From positions 49,834,012-49,898,011 of the forward strand of contig CM059971.1 of NCBI GenBank assembly GCA_030490835.1: a stretch of 64,000 bases of DNA. Reading direction: 5' to 3'. Of the stretch, positions 34,708 to 48,000 are shown in pieces. Position numbers and translations under genes: made by a program. Positions within the stretch are counted from its first letter, which is position 1, and each line of letters begins with the position of its first letter. The notes under the pieces are model-generated. The model ran no database searches. It saw only the letters and a program-made list of their open reading frames with translations, and was not told the DNA's origin. The stretch comes from Annona cherimola. Its lineage: Eukaryota; Streptophyta; Magnoliopsida; Magnoliales; Annonaceae.

Positions 34708-37700
34708 TGTGAAACCCTAACCCATGTAGGACCCATGTGTATGCATCAATCATGGATATGATGTTCATTTGTGAATTATGGAATTATGAAGGTATTTTAT
34801 GATTTTTTCTAATTATTGCAATTAGGGTTTTGAATTAGCAATGTTGATGGGATTAATCATTTTGAGCTAAAATGAGACAATGGGTTTAGAATAAATCATT
34901 TGTGATTTAAATGTGCAAATATACCATGAAAAATTATTTTCCATTATTTAAAATGAATTATGGGAATTATTATGGAAATTGCAAGTTTAATGGAAAAACA
35001 TTGAAAAATTCTTAACTCAACGCCTGTAAGGCGGATTCATGTGAAATTTGAAATGAAATTTTTTGATATTGGGCTTGGTATTATGGAATAAATGGATTAT
35101 GAAAATTCTTGATGAAATGAGAATTATGATTTATTGATCATATATCAATTTCAACCGTTAACTTTAAACGGCCATAACGGGAGCTAGGAAACTCGGATTG
35201 AGATCAAATTTGATACGGTTAAATGGAATAGTGAAATGTTTATTTTGAATGGCTTGGATTAAGCATGAAATTTTGGAAAAATGCCTCTATTGAAAAAGGT
35301 GGGCATGGTTGACCTATGCTCCGCAAAAGTAACATGCCATTAATGCTAGAGTACCAAGTGTTAAGGCATGATGGAAATGGAATTTGAGGTGGCAAATTGC
35401 AGGCCGTTCCTTGTGGATTTTATGCAAATATATGAAATGCATAAATATAAGAATTATCCATCCATTTAATGCCCTCCATGATGTAGCTATAAGAGTATAG
35501 CCAAGGTGGCAAAGAGGGGACGTCCAAGGGCTGTTTGGTGTATAAATTTGATTTTTTAATTTTTAAAAAAATGCATATAAGTTGTTGGGATGCAAGTACA
35601 TGGTATGTGCATACAATAATGGAGTTTTTCACCAATTTAAAAATCGAAAAAGGCAGGTATACACAGCTAAAAACGTGGACAGCTTGTGCTGATGGAAAAT
35701 GTGATTTTATGTGTTAAGTTGCTGCAGTTTTGTTAAATTTATTTAACACAAAATTAATACATAAATTAAAGGATAATTAGAGGTATAAATTACCCACGTT
35801 TTGTACTAAAAAAATGGAAAAATGAATGGAAAATGGGCAGCAGCTAGACGTGAATTGGGAGCAGCTTGGAACGGTCACGATGCAATGCAATTTTGTGATT
35901 TTTATAAATGGTAAAATCAGATTTTACTTGGCTGAAATTTACCCAGCTCATATGGTAGATAAGGGAGCATTTAAGGAGTGTGGAATTGCAGCACCAAGTG
36001 GGCCCCACAGCTGGAAAAAAATCCAGCAATATATATAGCCCATGCACGTTGAAATGAGAGGGACTTTTGGAAAACTTCCTAAGTGCTGAAAACATCCAAG
36101 CCAACCCAGCAGCTCACGTCCAAATTTTCCAGCAAGAAAAGGAAGGAAACCAAGGGAAAAAGGAAGGAAATTTGAAAGAAAAATCATCTCAAAGGATTAG
36201 GGTTTGAGTTGGCTCAAAATCAAGTAAGTATGTGTTGGTTTTTAAGTTGTTTAACTTGAGTTTCTAAACTCAAAACTTGGAAATGAAAAGGATGATGAAA
36301 GGATCTGTAAATTGGTGTTTTAATATGCTTTTGCATGAATATGGAATGGATGTTAAGTTTTATGTATGAATTTTCAAGTTAAGATTGATGAAAGTGAAGT
36401 TATGCATGTGTATTAAGTGGAAAATTCAAGTTGTTAAACCCTAAACCTCCAAAACAAGTTGGTGTTTTGGTTTGATCATGTGATTAAGCTATGAATCATG
36501 TATTCATGCAAAATATATGATGATTTATGCTTAAATGATGAATTTTTGAAGTTATGGAATGCAAAGTGTTGAATTTGACCTAATTTCAAGGTTTCTATGC
36601 TAAAAATGTTATGAAAATGGGTTTGCATGTTTTATGCATGTTATGTAGGGTAAAATACCCTAGGTTTAAGGTATTATGGATGCCCAAAATATTTGGGAGA
36701 AAGAAACCCTAAATCTGATTTTAATAAATTTTATGAAGGAACGTCAAACCGACGTGAAACGGGACTCAAAATGTATGGGTAACTTGCTGTTTTGAGAAAT
36801 GATAATGTATGGATGTTAAATACGTATTAAATACCTAAACATGGATTAGGAAAAATGGATTTAATTTCTGGATATTCGAAATTATATGACTGCATAAGGT
36901 TATGTGTCAAAAGACACGTAAAACGGGTGAAAAACGGGTTCCAAACTTGCCGTTTTGGAAACCTAGGTTGAATGGATTTAAATCCCATGAAAATACCTTG
37001 AATTCAGTGGTAATTAAGGGTAATTAAACTCCTGAAAAATGGATTAAATTTCTGAGTTAGCAAAGTTTATGAAATGCATTATGTTTATGTGCTAAATGAG
37101 CTTATGTGAAGGGTTAAGGTAAATGGGTGATGAATGACTTATGAAAAATGATTTTTTTGCAAAAATGCATGAAAATGAGATTAATTACATGATTATACAT
37201 TTTTTTTGAGTGTATTATGATTTATTTTAAATTTTGAGATTTGCCTAAGGAAGCCTAAGGCAATTACATGTGCTAAAGCAAACACGGTTAGGTGTATTGT
37301 GGAAAAATGGAGAAAAATGGAAAAGTAAGCTTAATGAATCTATGTATGATGTTTATGGAATGAATTTTATGATATTGAAATGAATACCCTAATTTTAGGG
37401 TTATGTGTATGTGCTATGTTATACGGTAGCCGTAGAAATGTGTATAAAGGTGCTAATATGTGCAAAATAAGCTATATATGTGTATGATGACTTATGAAGT
37501 CAAATAAATGATGTATGTATATGGAATGGGTTGGAAAACTAAATGAAATATGAGAAAAATAAATATATGAAAAATCATATTATTCTCATTTTGGCAAAGG
37601 CCAAGAAAAGGTGGTAACAGAAAGCTAAGGAATTCAAGTAAGCAAGCAAGTTTTCCAAAGGATTTTGCTTTTCTAAATTATTTACATAAATGCAGTTTTA

Positions 37701-38738
37701 CTTTAACTTGATTGATGAAACTATGGAAATTGTTTCTAATGTGTTTAAGGATGGCCATCCCTTAGCAAAATGATGTTGAAATGATATTTTACTTCAAATA
37801 CAATGTTATGAAATCTTTCTTTGATAAATGCTATGGAAAAATGATGCGGTTGATGTTTATCATTGAAAAATCATGCTAGCATGTTAAAGATGAATTTATG
37901 CAAAAGTTCATGCGCACAGGATGCTAGGTCCACTTGAAGGGTGTAAGCGGACTGATTGTCCTCCCTTAGTGTGGCCAAGTCGCTTGAGACAGGCATAAGG
38001 CCGGCGGCGCCCTCTCTGAAATGGGAGTTAACGTGATGGATGGTCGCCTGGCTAGCTTCCATCCTAAGAGAGATATGGTATTTATGTTCATGTTTTCATA
38101 TGACATTATGCATATGAGTCCCGTGATGGGTATAGGATTTCTTGTTTTCAAGATATACCTTTAGACAAGGTATAAGTTGCTTTCCAAGTTGATTTAAATG
38201 CAAAATGTTGCCTGAAATGATTTGCCTGTAAAATGCAAATAGCTTGCTTATTGAGTTTCGACTCACGATTTTATTTTCCAAACCCAAAGACAGGTGAAGG
38301 ATAGGTCATGGCAAAGGAGCAAGTGTCGCCTTAAGGAATCCATGGAAAAACTTATGAAACTCATGTTATGAAGTTTATGAGAAATGGTTGTAAAAAAAAT
38401 ATGCAGTGCTTTATGATGAATAGATGTAAACTATTCCAATGTTTTATATGGATGACTGTGATTTATACGTGTAGTGATATCTGATTTAGGCAAAAGATGA
38501 AATGTCGCTGAACAACATGTGTTGTATATAATGAATGGGATGAAATGACTTGGAAGTGTATGAGAATGAAATTATGAGAACATGAGTTGTTATATGAACT
38601 TTTACATGACCATATTTAATAGGATAAATATCCGACAAGACCCGCCGTGTGACAGGGCAACAATCCTGATCACGTTTACCAATCAAAACGAGCCCGAGGT
38701 AAGGCTCAGGATGTGACGCTCGGGTTTGGGGCGCCACA
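34708..38738 (+). repeat. gypsy LTR-D (4031 bp)
   Basis: An uninterrupted LTR from TGTGAAACCC to GGCGCCACA. No primer binding site follows: the next base begins the host sequence ATTGCTAAACG. It is therefore the right border of an array unit. It is very close to LTR-E. No supported ORF. Confidence 0.94.
36030..36038 (+). promoter_or_regulatory. TATA box of gypsy LTR-D
   Basis: TATATATAG in the same context as in the other array LTRs. Confidence 0.6.
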
Positions 38739-39164
38739 ATTGCTAAACGTGATCAGGATTGTTGCCCTGTCACATGGCAAAATTCTTGACTCCTTAGGAG
38801 TCGAGGCCCTCATATGCATATTTGATTTCTCATTATAGGGCATTACACATATACTTGGTTGTTTCATATCACATAATTCGTACATATTTATGGTATAGCA
38901 ATTAGTACCTTTTTATTCATCATAGAATTTCCATACTTGCATTCAACATCTCAATTTGTGACATCAAATATGTAACATTAACATACAACATAATTCCATC
39001 ATATATTCACTCATCCCTTCATCAAACATTCATTCATTCACTGTGTAGCCATGTTTAATATCACAAGAGTCATTATTTGTGAAATCTTCTCTATGCTCTT
39101 TCGCCTCGTCATCTCTTTCACTTGTCTTTTGGTTTGGAAAACAAAACAAAACATGAGTCGAAAC
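38739..39164 (-). repeat. Host LTR fragment, first copy
   Basis: This 426-bp sequence next to LTR-D recurs at 49126-49296 plus 52735-52989. On the minus strand its first 37 bases match the U5 end of the array LTR (ACAGGGCAACAATCCTGATC), so it looks like an LTR of a related gypsy family lying on the minus strand. It ends with GAAAC, the target site of the copia insertion. No ORF. Confidence 0.8.
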
Positions 39165-40524
39165 TGTTGGAAACATGTGGAAAATAAGCTAAATCTATGT
39201 TTTGATGATTAACAAATCAATTTGAGTAAGTCTTGGCTACTAACATGTTTGTGGAAGTGTTTAAGGGACATACATTTGAAGAAAATAGATCATGAAAGGA
39301 TAAGTCGATTCCCAAGTCGACTCAGGCATCGACTTAAGGCCAAGTCGATCCCCAAGTCGACTCCAACATCGACTTCAATGCGCCAAATCCTTCTAGCGTT
39401 GAAAATGGAGAGCTGAACTGCCGAAGTCGCAAACGAAGTCGACTTCGCATGTGACTTGGGTCGAAGTCGCAGACCAAGTCGACTCCAGTATCGACTTCAA
39501 CATGACAAAACCTTCCAGAGTTGAAGTCCAGACCCCGAAGTGCTGAAGTCGCACCCCAAGTCGACTCCACTTGCGACTTGAGGTGAAGTCGCAGACGAAG
39601 TCGACTCCGGCATCGACTTCGATCAAGCGGAAGAGAAATTTCAGAAGACAAGTTGGGATTAACTGATTTCAAGACAAACTTGTATGAAGATGAAGATCAA
39701 GTCAACCTAGATGCTCAAACTGAAACATATGAAGACTAATCCAAGTCCAAGCAGGATGCATAAACTCAACCAAGAAGAATTGTTCAAGATTACATGATTC
39801 AAGTCTCATGGATTCAAAGCTTGCAAAACATGGGAGCAAATGAAAGCAAGCTAAAGAGAAGACACAATGATTCAAGAAGATATGAAAAATGTAAAAGAAC
39901 TAAAGGAATGGAGAAGCCTAAGTAAAACAAAGCATCCCGGAGTTTTTCAAGTTCATCAAGCCACCTGACGAAGTGAAGTCGCACACCGAAGTCGACTCCA
40001 CCTGCAACTTGGGTCAAGTCGATGCCCAAGTCGACCCAATCTGGAACTTGAAGTTGCTACGGAAGGCGAAGTCGCACCCGAAGTCGACTCCATCTGCGAC
40101 TTGGGCAAAGTCGCACCCGAAGTCGACTCCACCTGCGACTTGGGTCGCAACGGTCGGAAAATATTCGAACGTTGGAGCATTAAATGCGCGTCACCTACCT
40201 TCAAACGTTCGGATTCACTCCACAATTATAAAAGGCATTCATTGTGGAAGAGGGAAGTAGCTGAAAATCATTAAGTGTTCTTAACTCCCATCTTCAAGAG
40301 CATTAAAGAGATCAAGCCAATCCAAAGAAGAAGAACTTTGCTTCAAACTGCTAGAGCTTAACGTCTGAATCTTCAAAGCCAATTCTACGAGTTCTTCTCT
40401 GCGCCAAACTGCTTCTACACAACTGTAACGTGTAGATTCCTTTGTTATTTCATTTGTTTGTATTAAACTTGATTTAGTTTGAGGAACTAAGATCAAGTGT
40501 AAGCAAAGTAGTGTGTGATTGGAG
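39165..40524 (+). repeat. copia 5' LTR, truncated at the duplication junction
   Basis: The LTR starts TGTTGG after GAAAC, as at 52990, and matches it for 1360 bp. It then stops at GATTGGAG and continues as gypsy gag (AAAAAGTAATG). The two sequences share only AG at the join. It has both dyad-module clusters (39302-39619 and 39976-40141) and the TATA box at 40226-40235. Confidence 0.93.
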
Positions 40525-41570
40525 AAAAAGTAATGTAGCGGGCCACTAGGGATTGGGCAGCGCAGACTGCCGACATTATACAGGGATTATGGGAAAGAAC
40601 CCAACAAGCTCAGCTGGGTAATGTGGAAACAGAAGGACCTGCTCTTATGGCGGACCCCGTTGCCACACCAGCACCGCTAAGGGATGAAAATCAGCTAATG
40701 GAAGCTGATAGAAAAGCCATAAATGACTTTCTTGCACAACCCTTTAAATTTTCTGGAGAACCCGACCCGGACCAAGCAGAGTAGTGGTTGACAGAGATTA
40801 AGAAATTATTCAGGATATCTCCGTGCAACGACCGTTAGAAAGTACTATGTGCCATCCATTTGTTAGCAAACGACGCACAGGAATGGTGGGAGACCATGTT
40901 AATCACAATGCCACGACCCGAAGAAGTGTCTTGGCAAACATTTGTGGAAGAGTTTAATAAAGAATACCTCCCGGTGGGTTTGCAGAGTCAAAAAGTGATA
41001 AAATTTGAAAAGTTGTATCAAGGGAGGATGACGGTCACTGAGTATGCTACCAAGTTTAATGCTCTGGTCAGATATGTCCCTTGGATCGCTAATGTGTCAC
41101 AGAATAAGGCATAGAGATTTCAACAAGGGTTGAGGCCATATCTGCGAGAAAGTTTGGCACCCTTGCTGATAAAGGATTATGCTTCAAGTCTTGAAAGAGC
41201 AAGGGCTCTGGAAATTGAGGCCTTAAGAACCCAAGAATTAAGATTGGGTTCGAGGACGTTCGGTATGGGTCCTAAGGAACCGGAAATGGGAAAAGAGAAA
41301 TCTAGAAATGATAATATAAGAAAAGGAAAAGGAATTCAAAAGAAGAAAAGCTCTCCATTCTGTAAGAAATGTCAAAGGCGACACACAGGCGAGTGTCTAA
41401 AGGGCTCGAATCGGTGTTACAAATATGGACAGACAGGTCATATCGCCAAGGAGTGCAGGTCGGGAGAAACAAAGGTGGTTAAGTGTTCTATATGTGATCA
41501 AGTGGGTCACATAGCCACGAACTGCCCAACTAAGGCGCAGTCATCCCAAGGACGTGGAAGACCTGCTTAA
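40525..41570 (+). pseudogene. gag: gypsy gag, copy 4, 5' truncated
   Basis: Gag lacks its start codon and about the first 77 codons, being joined to the copia LTR. Stops are frequent: TAG 40536-40538, TAG 40782-40784, TAG 40836-40838, TAG 41112-41114 and TAA 41568-41570, all at codons that are Gln in another copy. The first knuckle reads [12 protein letters not shown]. The second reads [14 protein letters not shown] with the same lost Cys as copy 3. The last knuckle ([14 protein letters not shown]) is intact. No upstream accessory ORF or primer binding site remains. Confidence 0.92.
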
Positions 41571-42064
41571 CTTCGGATACCTGGAGCGACAAGCAAGCAG
41601 GGAACTTCTTCGAATCCGGTGCATGTGCATGCCTTGACCTGGACAGAATCTCAAGAATAAGAGGAAAAGGTGGTCACAGGTACGGTTTACATTCTAGGGA
41701 ATATGGTAGTAGCTTTGTTTGATTCTGGTGCCACCCATTCATTCATAGCATGCCAATACGTGACCACCCATGCACTGCCGATAGAAGAGACCAATCAGGT
41801 TATACATGTAGAATCTCCAGTCTATAGGTTAGCAAGTACTAGCCAAGTATGCAAAGTCTACCCAATCAGGATAGGATCAGTAATTCTAGAAGCTGATTTG
41901 ATCCTATTGCCTATGACTGAATTCGATGTGATATTGGGTATGGATTGGCTAAGTCAATGGGGAGCGACCATAGACTGTAAGAATACGAAAGTGCAGTTTG
42001 AAGCAACTCCAGGAAGGGAGATTGCCTTTGGAAAATTGAGGCAACCGACAGTTCAAGTGTACTA
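41571..42064 (+). pseudogene. pol: gypsy aspartic protease, copy 4
   Basis: This is the best preserved protease in the array, open from 41670 to 42065, with the normal DSG active site followed by ATHSFIACQYV and the [14 protein letters not shown] block. TAA at 41658-41660 lies just upstream, as in copy 1. The frame stops at the RT linker, where one base is missing relative to copy 1. Confidence 0.9.
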
Positions 42065-43494
42065 ATGTCATCTATGAAAGCTGTCAGAATGATCCTACAA
42101 AAGTGTCAAGCTTTCTTGGTGTCAGTGAATGTGGACAAAAGCATGGAGGAAGAAATTAATCAAATACCTATGGTTAGAGAATTTCCAGATGTATTTCCAA
42201 AGGAATTAACCACGTTGCCTCCACAACAGGAAATGGACATGACAATTGATGTAATGTCGGGAACAGCTCCGATTTCTAAAACTCCATATAGAGTGGCGCC
42301 AGCTGAGATGAATGAACTAAGGGCGCAAGTACAGGAGCTGTTTTTATTAGACCAAGTGTATCCCTTTGGGGAGCTCCGGTACTGTTTGTGAGGAAAAAGG
42401 ATGGAAGCTTGAGGTTATGTATTGACTACCGAGATCTGAATAAGGTCACAATAAAGAATAAATATCTATTGCCCAGTATCGATGATCTATTTGATCAGTT
42501 GCAAGGAGCAACGACTTTCTCCTAAATTAATCTACAGTCAGGGTACCATCAGTTAAAAATAAGTCTAGTTGATACTCATAAAACGGCATTTCGAACCAGG
42601 TATGGACATTATGAGTTCCTGGTAATGCCTTTTAGACTTACTAATGCCCCTGCTATATTCATAGACATGATGAATAGGGTTTTTCGGGACTATCTGGATC
42701 AATTTATGGTTGTTTTTATCGACGATGTCCTGATTTACTCTAAAATGGAGAAAGAACATCAGGACCATCTACGAAGGGTCTTAGAAAGGCTAAGGAAAGA
42801 GAAATTGTATGCCAAACTAAAGAAATGTGAGTTTTGGCTGAAACATATAGGATTTCTCGAGCATATAATATCTAAAAAGGGTATTCAAGTTGATCCTCAA
42901 AAGATTGAGGCGGTTTTGAAATGGCCAAGGCCGACGACCATTACAGAAATTCGAAGTTTCCTAGGGTTGGCTGCCTATTACAGGAGGTTTGTCGAAGGGT
43001 TTTCACAATTGTCAGCCCCGTTAACCAAGTTGACTCGTAAGGGAGTCAGGTATGTATGGTCTGAGGAATGCGATCGCAGCTTTCAGGAGTTGAAACAACG
43101 ATTAGTAGAAGCACCCATTCTAACCCTACCAGAAAGAAATGAAGGGTTTGTGGTTTATAGTGATGCATCGAGAAAAGGATTGAGTTGCGTTTTGATGCAA
43201 AGGGGTAAGGTGATAGCTTATGCGTCACGACCACTAAAACCCAATGAGGTAAGCTACCCCACGCATGATTTAGAGTTAGCCGCGGTGGTATTTGCCTTAA
43301 AAATATGGAGACATTACCTGTATGGTGCAAGATGTGAGATTTACACTGATCATAAGAGCCTCAAATATATTTTCACTCAGAAGGAGTTGAACATGAGACA
43401 GAGGAGATGACTCGAGTTATTGAAAGATTATGATTTGGAAATTTTATACCATCCAGGTAAGGCAAATGTGGTAGCTGATGCATTGAGCCGAAAT
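42065..43494 (+). pseudogene. pol: gypsy reverse transcriptase and RNase H, copy 4
   Basis: A deletion of about 10 bp near 42341 removes LDKG before FIRPS and shifts the frame. At 42523-42531 Lys is replaced by a stop and the first catalytic Asp of RT (SKIDLQSGY) by Asn. The FIDD motif at 42715-42726 is intact, and from 42625 to 43410 RT C-terminus and RNase H are open ([33 protein letters not shown]). TGA at 43408-43410 is the same change as in copy 1. Confidence 0.93.
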
Positions 43495-45045
43495 GTCAGC
43501 TTAGCGCATCTTATCACCAAGGAGAAAGGACTGCTTAAGGAGATAGAGCAAATGGAACTGATTATATGTCCACCAGGAGTTCACACTAGACCATCACAAT
43601 TATACATACAATCCTCACTTTTTGAACAGATCAAGGTTGCACAGCAAAAGGACACGGACCTACATACACATGTTGAGAAAATTAAGAGAAAGGGGTTGAC
43701 AGAATTTGCTATTGATGAACAAGTTATGTATAGGTACAAAGGTCGCCTTTGCATACCTAACATTGTTGAGTTGAAGTAACAAATTCTTAAGGAAGCCCAT
43801 TTTTCGCCTTTTTCTATTCACCCAGAGAGTACTAAGATGTATCAGGATCTCAAGAAAGCATATTGGTTGAATAATATGAAAAGGGAGATCGCTGAATATG
43901 TGGCTAAGTGTTTAACTAGCTAACGGGTGAAGGTGGATCACTAGAAAATACCTGGTAAGCTACAGTCCTTAGAAATTCCTGAATGGAAATGGAACGATAT
44001 CACAATGGACTTTATTGAAGGATTACCTAAAACCCAAGTAGGAAATGATTCTATATGGGTAATCGTGGATAGGTTATCAAAAGTCGCGCACTTTTTACCT
44101 ATCAGAAGGACTTATACAGCCGAAAAGCTAGCTAAGGTTTACTATAAAGAGGTCGTAAGACTCCATGGAGTGCCAAAGTCAATTATCTCAGATCAAGATG
44201 CGACATTTACATCGACATTTTGGAAAAGCTTGCATGAAACCTTAGACACCCAACTTAAATTCAGTACAGCTTTTCATCCTCAAACTGATTGACAAACGGA
44301 GCGGGTGAACCAAGTTATTGAAGATATGCTCCGTATGTGTACCTTAGAGTTTGGAGGATCATAGGATGAGTATATCTCAATTGTGGAATTCGCATATAAT
44401 AATAGTTACTAAGCTAGCATCCAAATGACTCCATTTGAGGCGTTATATGGACGACGATGTCGAACCCCATTGAACTAGGATGAAATTGGAGAGAAAAGAT
44501 TAGCCCCAGACTTACCTCAACGAATGGCAGACAAGGTGAAGACTATTCGCCAGTGTATACTCACTGCCCAGAGTCGGCAAAAGAGTTACACAGATTGCAA
44601 GAGAAGGGATCTCAATATCCAAGTTGGCGAACACGTATTTATTAAGGTCACGCCATTCAAGGGAGTTACAAGGTTTGAAAAAAGGAGAAAACTGAATCCC
44701 AGATATATTGGAGCATTTGAAGTCTTGGAAAAGGTTGGGAAACTAGCATATCGGGAAGCTTTACCCCCAGAACTAGCTTTAATTCACAATGTGTTCCATA
44801 TATCGATACTTAGGAAGTATATTCTAGACCCAACACATGTATTAGTGGCTGAAAATTTACCGATTCAAGATTATCTAAACTACGAAGAAAGACCAGTGAA
44901 GATCTTGGATCACAAGGTACAAAAGCTTCAAAATCGGAAAATTGAATACGTGAAGGTGCAATGGAACCGATACTCCGAAAATGAAGCCACTTGGAAGATA
45001 AAGAAAGAAGTGGAACGAAAGTACCCCCATCTATTTAAAGAATAG
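43495..45045 (+). pseudogene. pol: gypsy integrase with chromodomain-like tail, copy 4
   Basis: Stops are TAA 43777-43779 (private), TAA 43921-43923 and TAG 43942-43944 (both shared with copies 1 and 2), TGA 44290-44292 (shared with copy 3), and TAA 44410-44412 (shared with all). The last Cys of the zinc domain is Ser here. The core from 44005 to 44292 is open and shows MDFIEG, WVIVDRLSKVAHF and SDQDATF. The C-terminal module and chromodomain-like tail run from 44524 to 45045. Confidence 0.92.
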
Positions 45046-45070
45046 ACGGTTTCGGGACGAAACCTGTTAT

Positions 45071-45083
45071 AAGGGGGGAGGAT
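45071..45083 (+). promoter_or_regulatory. Polypurine tract, internal 4
   Basis: AAGGGGGGAGGAT directly before LTR-E. Confidence 0.92.
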
Positions 45084-48000
45084 TGTGAAACCCTAACCCA
45101 TGTAGGACCCATGTGTATGCATCAATCATGGATATGATGTTCATTTGTGAATTATGGAATTATGAAGGTATTTTATGATTTTTGCTAATTATTGCAATTA
45201 GGGTTTTGAATTAGCAATAATGATGGGATTAATCATTTTGAGCTAAAATGAGAGAATGGGTTTAGAATAAATAATTTGTGATTTAAATGTGCAAATATAC
45301 CATGAAAAATTATTTTCCATTATTTAAAATGAATTATGGGAATTATTATGGAAATTGCAAGTTTAATGGAAAAACATTGAAAAATTCTTAACTCAACCCC
45401 TGTAAGGCGGATTCATGTGAAATTTGAAATGAATTTTTTTAATATTGGGCTTGGTATTATGGAATAAATGGATTATGCAAATTCTTGATGAAATGAGAAT
45501 TATGATTTATTGATCATATATCAATTTCAACCGTTAACTTTAAACGGCCATAACGGGAGCTAGGAAACTCGTATTGAGATGAAATTTGAAACGGTTGAAT
45601 GGAATAATGAAATGTTTATTTTGAATGGCTTGGATTAAGCATGAAATATTGGGAAAATTCCTGTATTGAAAAAGGTAGGCATGGTTGACTTATGTTCCAC
45701 AAAAGTAACATGCCATTAATGCTAGAGTACCAAGTGTTATGGCATGATGGAAATGGAATTTGAGGTGGCAAATTGCAGGCCATTCCTTGTGGATTTTATG
45801 CAAATATATGAAATGCGTAAATATAAGAATTATCCATCCATTTAATGCCCTCCATGATGTAGCTATAAGAGTATAGCCAAGGTGGCAAAGAGGGGACGTC
45901 CAAGGGCACGTCCAAGGGCTGTTTGGTGTTTAAATTTGATTTTTTAATTTTTAAAAAAATGCATATAAGTTGTTGGGATGCAAGTACATGGTATGTTCAT
46001 ACAATAATGGATATTTTCAGCAATTAAAAAATGGAAAAAGGCAGGTATACACAGCTGAAAACGTGGACAACTTGTGGTGATGGAAAATGTGATTTTATGT
46101 GTTAAGTTGCTGCAGTTTTGTTAAATTTATTTAATACCAAATTAATACATAAATTAAAGGACAATTAGAGGTATAAATTACCCACATTTTTGAATAAAAA
46201 ATGGAAAAATGAATGGAAAATGAGCAGCAGCTGGACGTGAATTGGGAGCAGCTTGGAACGGTCATGATGCAATGCAATTTTGTGATTTTTATAAATGGTA
46301 AAATCAGATTTTACTTGGCTGAAAATTACCCAACTCATATGGTAGATAAGGGAGAATTTAAGGAGTGTGGAATTGCAGCACCAAGTGGGCCCCACAACTG
46401 GAAAAAAATCCAGCAATATATATAGCCCATGCACGTTGAAATGAGGGGGACTTTTGGAAAACTTCCTAAGTGCTGAAAACGTCCAAGCCAACCCAGCAGC
46501 TCACGTCCAAATTTTCCAGCAAGAAAAGGAAGGAAACCAAGGGAAAAAGGAAGGAAATTCGAAGGAAAAATCATCTCAAAGGATTAGGGTTTGAGTTGGC
46601 TCAAAATCAAGTAAGTATGTGTTGGTTTTTAAGTTGTTTAACTTGAGTTTCTAAACTCAAAACTTGGAAATGAAAAGGATGATGAAAGGGTCTGTAAAGT
46701 AGTGTTTTAATATGCTTTTGCATGAATATGGAATGGATGTTAAGTTTTATGTATGAATTTTCAAGTTAAGATTGATGAAAGTGAAGTTATGCATGTGTAT
46801 TGAGTGGAAAATTCAAGTTGTTAAACCCTAAACCTCCAAAACAAGTTGGTGTTTTGGTTTGATCATGTGATTAAGCTATGAATCATGTATTCATGCAAAA
46901 TATATGATGATTTATGCTTAAATGATGAATTTTTGAAGTTATGGAATGCAAAGTGTTGATTTTGACCTAATTTCTAGGTTTCTATGCTAAAAATGTTATG
47001 AAAATGGGTTTGCATGTTTTATGCATGTTATGTAGGTTAAAATACCCTAGGTTTAAGGTATTATGGATGCCCAAAAGATTTGGGAGAAAGAAACCCTAAA
47101 TCTGATTTTAATAAATTTTATGAAGGAACGTCAAACCGACGTGAAACGGGACTCAAAATGTATGGGTAACTTGCTGTTTTGAGAAATGATAATGTATGGA
47201 TGTTAAATAAGTATTAAATACCTAAACATGGATTAGGCAAAATGGATTTAATTTCTGGATATTCGAAATTATATGACTGCATAAGGTTATGTGTCAAAAG
47301 ACACGTAAAACGGGTGAAAAACGGGTTCCAAACTTGCCGTTTTGGAAACCTAGGTTGAATGGATTTAAATCCCATGAAAATACCTTGAATTCAGTGGTAA
47401 TTAAGGGTAATTAAACTCCTGAAAAATGGATTAAATTTCTGAGTTAGCAAAGTTTATGAAATGCATTATGTTTATGTGCTAAATGAGCTTATGTGAAGGG
47501 ATAAGGTAAATGGGTGATGAATGACTTATGAAAAATGATTTTTTTGCAAAAATGCATGAAAATTTGATTAATTACATGATTATACATATTTTTTGAGTGT
47601 ATTATGATTTATTTTAAATTTTGAGATTTGCCTAAGGAAGCCTAAGGCAATAACATGTGCTAAAGCAAACACTGTTGGGTGTATTGTGGAAAAATGGAGA
47701 AAAATGGCAAAGTAAGCTTAATGAATCTATGTATGATGTTTATGGAATGAATTTTATGATATTGAAATGAATACCCTAATTTTAGGGTTATGTGTATGTG
47801 CTATGTTATACGGTAGCCGTAGAAATGTGTATAAAGGTGCTAATATGTGCAAAATAAGCTATATATGTGTATGATGACTTATGAAGTCAAATAAATGATG
47901 TATGTATATGGAATGGGTTGGAAAACTAAATGAAATATGAGAAAAATAAATATATGAAAAATCATATTATTCTCATTTTGGCAAAGGCCAAGAAAAGGTG

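Larger units (their letters stand above)
32494..40524 (+). repeat. Tandem duplication, first copy
   Basis: This segment, from within gag through LTR-D and the host sequence into the copia LTR, recurs in the same order at 40525-54349. It is 8031 bp now. Adding the 2322-bp and 26-bp deletions gives 10379 bp, against 10387 bp for the second copy without its solo LTR insertion. Confidence 0.88.

Noticed and set aside
35844..36104. Minus-strand open frames of 70-108 codons in the gypsy LTRs, kept in several copies
   Set aside because: They overlap the TATA region of the LTR and are conserved only as much as the DNA. They change length freely between copies.
39334..39672. Minus-strand open frames of 60-112 codons in the copia LTRs, recurring at 927, 39334 and 53159
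   Set aside because: They arise from the AAGTCGAC modules, which encode repetitive peptides in several frames. They recur only because the LTR recurs.
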